Part shown: piece by piece, positions 11,378 through 15,710 of the stretch | How the letters are laid out: each line of letters opens with the position of its first letter | How positions within the stretch are numbered: position 1 is the first letter of the stretch | NCBI GenBank assembly: GCA_028867845.1 | Contig: JAGWFU010000008.1 | Location: 1-15,710 of the forward strand | Source: Microcaldota archaeon | GTDB lineage: Archaea > Micrarchaeota > Micrarchaeia > Micrarchaeales > Micrarchaeaceae | DNA length: 15,710 bases | Direction of reading: 5' to 3' | The notes under the pieces: generated by a model | Seen by the model: the letters and a program-made list of their open reading frames with translations, nothing else | Database searches by the model: none | What the model was told of the DNA's origin: nothing | Program-made: the position numbers and the translations under genes

Positions 11378-13578
11378 CAGATCATCTTCTTCTTTGCAGC
11401 CGGCTTCTTCGGCTTTGCTGCAACCTTCTTCTTTGCTACTACCTTGGCTGACTTGGGCTTGGCCTGCTGCTCAGCGGATGCCACTGTCTGTTGCTGCTGC
11501 ACCACCGGCTTCTGCTCTTGGATTACCACCTGGCTTGGCCCCTCGTCCTTGATTCCCCATTCCTTCTTCGTTATGCACTTCGGGTCAAGGTCCATCTCGA
11601 AGGGCCTCTTTCCCCTCCTCACCACCTTTATTATTGGCGTGTGGCAGTGCTCGCAGACCTTCCCTGTGGAGACTATCTTGGCGTTCTGCGGGACTGAGTA
11701 TGTAACCGTGCACTTCGGATAGTTGGCGCATGCTGCGAAGAACTTGCCAACCCTCGACCTCCTTATCACAAGGTCTCCGCCGTCGACAGGGCAGGGCCCC
11801 AGCGTCTCGCTTGCCTGCAGCCCCTTCCTCATCGCCTCAGCGATCCTGATCTTGTTCTGGTCAAATGCCTTGAGCGCCTCTACTAACATCTTCTTGCCCT
11901 CGTCCACGACCTCCTCCTCAGTCTTCTTCCCCTTCACTATCTCCTCCATGTCCTCCTCGAGGGTCTTGGTGGTCTCCTCGTTGACTATCATGTTCGCGTT
12001 CTCGTTGAGCGCCTCGTACACGCTCATCCCGAACTCGGTGACGTTTATGCTCACCCCCTCAATGTAGTTCCTCCTGAAGAGTGTGTCTATTATCGCCGCC
12101 CTCGTCGCCTTTGTGCCGAGGTTCTTCTTCTCCAGATCGGCGATGAGCTGCGCCTTGGAGTACCTCTTGGGCGGCTGTGTCATCATCTCGTTCATGTCGA
12201 CTGACGAGACGTTCACCCTCTGCCCCTTCTTGAACTGGGGAAGGGTCTTCTCGCTCAGCGTGGTGTAAGGATAGTAGTCGAGCCATCCCTTGTCAAGTAT
12301 TATCGAGCCGTTGGTGGAGTAGCTCTCCTCTCCCATCGACACTGTTATCTTGGTCCTCGCCACCTTCGCGACAGGAGCGAAGCACGCAAGGAACCTCCTC
12401 GCTATCAGATCGTATAGTTTCCTCTCCTGCTCCTCAAGTCCGCTAGGCTCTATTCCTGTCGGGTATATTGCGGGGTGCGCCTCATCCGTCTTGGCGCCCT
12501 CTGCAGGCTGGTACCTCTTCTCCTTCATCAGCCTCTTTGCGTGGTCCGAATAGGCGGGGATCTTGGCGAGGTCCGCTATTATTCTCGACAGGCCGAGCGC
12601 GGGAGGCAGCTTCTGCGACGATGTTCTTGGGTACGATATGAAAGACCGCTCATAGAGCGACTGCGCTATCGCGAGAGTAGCCGATGGGTCGAACCTGAAC
12701 GCCTTGCTCGCCTCGAGCTGCAGCGTGGTGAGGTCGAACGGCGGGAACGGCCTTATCATCTGCTCGGTGCTGTCTATCCCGGTCACCTGTGCGTTCCTCG
12801 ACTCCTTCCTGCTTGCGTCAAATGCCTTCTGCGCCACCATGTTGTCCTTGATGTCGCCCCTGGTGTTGAGGAACTCTATCAGCTCCTGCCCTATCTTGGA
12901 GCTTAGCCTCCAGAACGGGGTAGGGACGAAGTTGCCTATCTCTATCTCCCTCTTCGCGAGTATGGCGAGCGTCGGCCCCTGCACCCTGCCTATGCTGAGC
13001 GCGTTGGTGAACCTGTTCGCCGAGATGGCGCTGGTGAGGGCCCTGCTGAGGTTTATGCCCCAGAGCCAGTCGAGCATGTGCCTAGCCTCTCCAGCCTTGA
13101 AGTTGCCCATGTCGAGCGGCATCAGGTGGGCGTAGGCCTCCTTGAGATCCGGCACCGTTGTGGTGGAGAACTTCATGCGCTTCGCATTCTTCTCGGCGTC
13201 CTTGCCCACGAACCTGATTATGTTTGTGCCTATGACAGTGCCTTCGGTGTCGTAGTCGCATGCGTTGATGAAGAGGTCCGCCTTCGGCGCCAGCTCCTCG
13301 AATACGTCCAGGTACTTCTTCGTGTAATCGGACTTCTTGTTCACCTTGTAAGATGCCTCCCAGCCAACGTTGAGCACCGGGTAGTTCCTCTCCTTGTCGG
13401 TCTGGTGTATCGTGAAGACATGACCAACGGCAGCAGCCACGTATATCGTCTGCTTCTGCCCCTTGATCTCGTAGTAGCTCACGCCCTCGGAAACCACCTT
13501 CCTCGTGTTGTCGTTGCCGAGCGCCATGGCTATCCTTAGCGCAACGCTAGGCTTCTCCGCTATTATCAGGACGTTCAT
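11377..13578 (-). CDS. topA: DNA topoisomerase IA (archaeal TopA/topoisomerase III type)
   Basis: This ATP-independent enzyme relaxes negative supercoils or decatenates DNA by passing one strand through a transient break in the other. Its 733 residues contain the TOPRIM acidic residues Glu8 (IIAEKPS) and DYDTEG at 108-113 (Asp108, Asp110, Glu112), the IGRVQGPTLA motif (196-205), and the active-site tyrosine Tyr316 in SYPRTSS. Two Cys-rich modules follow: residues 596-623 (CPVDGG...C.....C, in which the usual second Cys of CPxC is Asp-Gly) and 642-668 (CEHC...C). Residues about 695-733 form a disordered Gln then Lys/Ala-rich tail resembling histone H1 tails. It is the middle gene of a three-gene minus-strand operon, 8 nt from the upstream gene and overlapping the methyltransferase start. 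Confidence 0.95.
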   Translation of the reverse strand: MNVLIIAEKPSVALRIAMALGNDNTRKVVSEGVSYYEIKGQKQTIYVAAAVGHVFTIHQTDKERNYPVLNVGWEASYKVNKKSDYTKKYLDVFEELAPKADLFINACDYDTEGTVIGTNIIRFVGKDAEKNAKRMKFSTTTVPDLKEAYAHLMPLDMGNFKAGEARHMLDWLWGINLSRALTSAISANRFTNALSIGRVQGPTLAILAKREIEIGNFVPTPFWRLSSKIGQELIEFLNTRGDIKDNMVAQKAFDASRKESRNAQVTGIDSTEQMIRPFPPFDLTTLQLEASKAFRFDPSATLAIAQSLYERSFISYPRTSSQKLPPALGLSRIIADLAKIPAYSDHAKRLMKEKRYQPAEGAKTDEAHPAIYPTGIEPSGLEEQERKLYDLIARRFLACFAPVAKVARTKITVSMGEESYSTNGSIILDKGWLDYYPYTTLSEKTLPQFKKGQRVNVSSVDMNEMMTQPPKRYSKAQLIADLEKKNLGTKATRAAIIDTLFRRNYIEGVSINVTEFGMSVYEALNENANMIVNEETTKTLEEDMEEIVKGKKTEEEVVDEGKKMLVEALKAFDQNKIRIAEAMRKGLQASETLGPCPVDGGDLVIRRSRVGKFFAACANYPKCTVTYSVPQNAKIVSTGKVCEHCHTPIIKVVRRGKRPFEMDLDPKCITKKEWGIKDEGPSQVVIQEQKPVVQQQQTVASAEQQAKPKSAKVVAKKKVAAKPKKPAAKKKMI

Positions 13579-13586
13579 GCAAGCAG

Positions 13587-13856
13587 CTACTTCTTTCTCT
13601 TCTTGATTGGCTTCTTCGCAGCTCTCTGCCTCTCAGGTATCCTTGTGTATCTCCCCGCGAGCGGCGGCTGCATATTCCTACCAGGCCTCTCGTGCCTGGA
13701 GATCAGCCAGCCGTTGAGGAAGCCGAAAACTATCGCAATTACAACGACAGAATAGAACAGCGCCGAGGCTCCGAAGTATATAAATAAGCCTATTGCCAAT
13801 ACTGCAAGTGCTATTGTGATGAAGGATGTTATCAATGGCAGTTCTAGCTTAGTCAT
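13587..13856 (-). CDS. Small membrane protein with two helices and a basic tail
   Basis: This 89-residue protein has two hydrophobic helices at about 8-30 and 33-50, separated by a Gly-Ala-Ser turn, then a cytosolic-type basic tail ending KKPIKKRKK. I do not recognise the family. ATG 13856 is chosen because a TATATA element lies 22-29 nt upstream (13878-13885), the spacing of a leaderless archaeal gene. The open frame runs further upstream, but it overlaps the divergent gene and breaks the hydrophobic pattern. It is the first gene of the topA operon (8-nt gap to topA), so it may tie a DNA-related process to the membrane, but that is only a guess. Confidence 0.65.
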   Translation of the reverse strand: MTKLELPLITSFITIALAVLAIGLFIYFGASALFYSVVVIAIVFGFLNGWLISRHERPGRNMQPPLAGRYTRIPERQRAAKKPIKKRKK

Positions 13857-13863
13857 CTGACCA

Positions 13864-14229
13864 GTGGTGTTTGTGAGTATATACTCTGTCATCTTTATAA
13901 CACTTATTGCTGCGCTGCTCGTCTCTTTCTCGCAGATACTGTTCAAGCGTGGGCTGAGCGAGAAGCTCCACACCAGGCACGACATGCTGAGGCTGGCAAA
14001 GAACAAGAGGGTCATTGGAGGCATAGCCATCTATCTGGTCAGCTTCGTCATCTACCTCTACGCGCTCTCGGCCGCTGACCTCTCCTTCGTCTACCCTACC
14101 TTCGCAGCGTCGTTCATATTCATAGCCGTACTCTCTGCCCTCTTCCTCAAGGAGAAGTTCGGCATCATGAGGATACTCGGTGTTGTCCTGATATTCTTGG
14201 GGATAGCGATAGTGGCAGCTACAACATGA
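13864..14229 (+). CDS. SMR/EamA-type four-helix membrane protein (subunit 1)
   Basis: The 121-residue product has four transmembrane helices, at about 4-26, 50-70, 74-96 and 100-120, the topology of SMR-family and half-EamA (DMT superfamily) proteins. The FSQILFKRG motif after helix 1 and the PTFAASFIF...LFLKEKFG block are typical. The membrane Glu of EmrE-type drug exporters (Glu14) has no match in helix 1, which argues for an ArnE/F- or EamA-like carrier or flippase rather than a proton/drug antiporter. Starts are GTG 13864, 13867 or 13873; no ATG is available. It is followed after 9 nt by a similar gene, so the two probably form a heterodimer. Confidence 0.82.
   Translation: MVFVSIYSVIFITLIAALLVSFSQILFKRGLSEKLHTRHDMLRLAKNKRVIGGIAIYLVSFVIYLYALSAADLSFVYPTFAASFIFIAVLSALFLKEKFGIMRILGVVLIFLGIAIVAATT
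13875..13886. promoter_or_regulatory. Perfect 12-bp palindrome with TATATA (promoter/operator)
   Basis: GAGTATATACTC is its own reverse complement. It lies 19-30 nt upstream of the minus-strand ATG at 13856, exactly where its TATA box should be, and inside the first codons of the plus-strand transporter gene (GTG 13873 ends in it). A dimeric regulator could bind it, or the symmetry may only reflect a bidirectional TATA box. Confidence 0.5.
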
Positions 14230-14238
14230 TGTGATAAT

Positions 14239-14571
14239 ATGGGAAGCGACAAGAGGCTCGGCATCGGCATACTCGTTGTGTCCACGTTCCTTGGTGCAGT
14301 GGGCCAGTTCCTGTTCAAGTACGCCTTCGGCGTGCACTCCCTTTTCATCGAGCTGATAGCCGCAGGGTTCGTAGCTTATGTCATCGCGACCGTGATGTAC
14401 TTCTACGTGCTTAGCAGGATGCACCTGAGCTGGGCGTACAGCATAGGCGGCCTCAGTTACATCTTCACAACCATATTTGCTGCCACTCTGCTGTCTGAGA
14501 GCGTGCCGCTGCTCCGCTGGGTTGGTGTATTCGTGATAGCAGTGGGAGTGCTGCTGATAGGGCTGAGTTAA
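14239..14571 (+). CDS. SMR/EamA-type four-helix membrane protein (subunit 2)
   Basis: The 110-residue product has four hydrophobic helices and shares the layout of the preceding protein: AVGQFLFKYAFG after helix 1, a central AYVIATVMYFYVLSRMHLSWAYSIGGLSY block (family 'Y..AL....LS.AY' pattern), then a TLLSESVPLLRW turn and a final helix. Helix 1 again lacks the Glu of EmrE. Tandem small paralogues of this sort (as in ArnE/ArnF or paired SMR proteins) act as antiparallel heterodimers; the substrate is unknown, perhaps a lipid-linked sugar or small cation. The stop TAA shares the TTAA at 14568-14571 with the stop of convergent eS1. Confidence 0.85.
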   Translation: MGSDKRLGIGILVVSTFLGAVGQFLFKYAFGVHSLFIELIAAGFVAYVIATVMYFYVLSRMHLSWAYSIGGLSYIFTTIFAATLLSESVPLLRWVGVFVIAVGVLLIGLS

Positions 14572-15137
14572 GACTTTATCTCCAGCTTCCTTACCTCGAG
14601 CTTGTTGAGGTCCGTTATGTGGCCCAGCTTGCCAGCCATCTCTGCCTGGAGCTTGCCGTCTATTATAGCGCTTATCATCGTAGGGGCGTCGTTCTCCTTC
14701 GCGTACGCCTCCACCAGCTGGTTCATCTCCTTCCTCACACCTAGTATCTTGGTGTGGGCGGTCCTCCTCCTTGTGACTGCAATTAGCTTGACAACCATCT
14801 TGACCCCGTCCTTGGTAGTTACCGGCACAACAGAGGTAGCTATGCTCCTGTACCTCCTGACCAGCGACCTTGTGTAGCTGTAAAGCTGCTCTATGCCCAC
14901 GAGCCTAGTCCTTGCGGATGTGCCCTGCACCTGCTCAACCTTGAGCACAACGTTGGTGTACGCGTGGGAAGGGTTCTTGGTGAGCGCGTCAAGGCTGATC
15001 ACTATGTTCCTCCCAGTCGCCGCCTTCTCGTCGTTCGCCGGCATCTCGCCTATAACACCCTCGTTGAATGCCTTCGGCGCGTAGACCGAGAACCACTTCT
15101 TGAGCTTCCACTTGTCGACCTTTTTCTGCAGCGCCAT
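14568..15137 (-). CDS. rps3ae: Ribosomal protein eS1 (S3Ae)
   Basis: This small-subunit ribosomal protein near the mRNA exit site is shared by archaea and eukaryotes. The 189 residues start with KKVDKWKLKKWFSVYAPK, a near-diagnostic opening, then show GEMPANDEKAATGR, the YTRSLVRRYRS block (88-98), VTTKDGVKMVVK and the C-terminal basic segment RKLEIKS. It lies 22 nt after uS15 on the same strand with no TATA box of its own, so the two are probably one transcript. I see no clear Shine-Dalgarno sequence in the 22-nt gap. Confidence 0.95.
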   Translation of the reverse strand: MALQKKVDKWKLKKWFSVYAPKAFNEGVIGEMPANDEKAATGRNIVISLDALTKNPSHAYTNVVLKVEQVQGTSARTRLVGIEQLYSYTRSLVRRYRSIATSVVPVTTKDGVKMVVKLIAVTRRRTAHTKILGVRKEMNQLVEAYAKENDAPTMISAIIDGKLQAEMAGKLGHITDLNKLEVRKLEIKS

Positions 15138-15159
15138 TCTATCATTCCAATAAATTCAA

Positions 15160-15627
15160 TTAAGAGGATCCCTTTATCAGCAGCTCAGCCTGCTTGGGGT
15201 CGTACCTCCAGTCTCCCGGGAGCGTTCCCTTCCTCATGTAGTACTTCGCGAGCCTCCATATCTTCGCCTCGGTCCTGCTGAGCCTCAGCTTGTTGCTCGC
15301 GTCCTGCTTGTTCTTGTCCATGTGGTGCCTCATGTTGACCGCCTTCTTCATAAGGTCAAGCATGTCGTAGGGCATCGGGCTGGAGAGCTTCTTCTCCTTG
15401 AGTATCATCACCAGCCTCTTCCCCATTATGTGCTTTATGTAGGGGACGTTGTGCTTCGTCTTGAGCGTCTGTCCTATCATCTGCGGCGTCATGCCCTGCT
15501 TGGCGTATTCGACTATGAAGCCCTCTATCTCCTCCTTGCCTGGCACGCCCTGCGGCAGCTGGGTCGTCTCCATCACCGGCTTCCTCGACTTGGAGTTGCC
15601 GTGCCCCTTTGAGTGCATCTTTGCCAT
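15160..15627 (-). CDS. rps15: Ribosomal protein uS15 (archaeal S15/S13e)
   Basis: This 155-residue primary 16S rRNA-binding protein has the archaeal/eukaryotic N-terminal extension MAKMHSKGHGNSKSRKP (family: M.RMH...G.S.S.RP), the middle segment with GMTPQMIGQTLKTKHNVP, and the C-terminal core DLMKKAVNMRHHMDKNKQDASNK ... RLSRTEAKIWRLAKYYMRKGTLP. Normal archaeal length is about 150. ATG 15627 matches the family start. ATG 15633 is in frame and fits better with a TATA box at 15659-15664 (leaderless start), so the product may carry two more residues. It heads an operon with eS1. Confidence 0.95.
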   Translation of the reverse strand: MAKMHSKGHGNSKSRKPVMETTQLPQGVPGKEEIEGFIVEYAKQGMTPQMIGQTLKTKHNVPYIKHIMGKRLVMILKEKKLSSPMPYDMLDLMKKAVNMRHHMDKNKQDASNKLRLSRTEAKIWRLAKYYMRKGTLPGDWRYDPKQAELLIKGSS

Positions 15628-15655
15628 TAACATCACATACTGCTTCTGCTAAATT

Positions 15656-15666
15656 CCAATTATACC
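15656..15666 (-). promoter_or_regulatory. TATA box of the uS15-eS1 operon
   Basis: The minus strand reads GGTATAATTGG, with TATAAT centred near 15662. Counting about 27 nt downstream gives a start near 15635, right at the ATG/GTG cluster at 15627-15636, so the mRNA would have almost no leader. Confidence 0.55.
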
Positions 15667-15710
15667 GTTATCCCAACAGAATAAGCTCCTTTCGAGACGC
15701 TTACCTCCTT
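15660..15710 (-). CDS. Possible C-terminal end of an upstream minus-strand gene (partial)
   Basis: Reading the minus strand from the window edge, one frame is open for 16 codons (ending SKGAYSVGITV) and stops with a TAA at 15660-15662 that overlaps the uS15 TATA box. The residue pattern is plausible for a protein tail, but 51 nt is too short to prove coding or to name a family. It could equally be untranslated sequence, since another frame contains a ribosome-site-like AAGGAGG at the edge. Confidence 0.3.
   Translation of the reverse strand, partial: KEVSVSKGAYSVGITV

Noticed and set aside
1..15710. CRISPR arrays, insertion sequences, integrase or attachment sites
   Set aside because: No spaced direct repeats, transposase or recombinase frames, or terminal inverted repeats were found by reading both strands.

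Overview
The window is archaeal. It carries a TATA-binding protein, the small subunit of the archaeal/eukaryotic-type primase, ribosomal proteins eS1 and uS15, a KsgA/Dim1 methyltransferase, an archaeal-type topoisomerase IA, a tRNA with an intron in the anticodon loop, and a pilin-like protein with a class III signal peptide. The DNA is GC-rich in genes, intergenic gaps are very short, and TATA-like boxes often sit about 25 nt before the start codon, which suggests many leaderless mRNAs. Compact gene packing, large Ser/Gly/Asn/Tyr-rich surface proteins and reduced versions of core proteins suggest a DPANN-type archaeon, perhaps Micrarchaeota. That placement is an inference, not a demonstration.

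Left part (1-3488): the tail of a plus-strand gene (1-99) converges on a minus-strand unit made of a small EF-Tu-domain-II-like protein and, 7 nt downstream, a tRNA-Thr(GGT) with a 36-nt intron. Upstream is a pilin-like DUF2341 protein (minus). It diverges from ksgA (plus) across a gap of only 36 nt. ksgA converges with and overlaps an MBL-fold hydrolase (minus).

Middle (3555-10594): a 1,835-residue secreted, membrane-anchored surface protein is followed after 4 nt by priS. A separate TATA box then drives the TBP gene. The TBP is the highlight: it has only one of the two repeats that form the normal TBP saddle, yet keeps the DNA-intercalating Phe pair. The following 219-nt gap (10595-10813) holds a TATA-like box, an imperfect inverted repeat, a perfect 10-bp hairpin followed by a pyrimidine tract, and a minus-strand T-rich terminator-like site. 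It looks like a small RNA or regulatory locus.

Right part (10814-15710): a minus-strand operon encodes an 89-aa two-helix membrane protein, topoisomerase IA with a Lys/Ala-rich tail, and a TrmI-like methyltransferase lacking the usual N-terminal domain. A divergent pair of four-helix SMR/EamA-type membrane proteins starts 7 nt away; a 12-bp palindrome containing TATATA lies inside the first of them and is well placed as the operon promoter. The pair ends stop-to-stop with eS1, which is cotranscribed with uS15. The last 51 nt may hold the tail of one more minus-strand gene. No mobile element, CRISPR array or origin was seen, and no gene-free stretch exceeds 219 nt.
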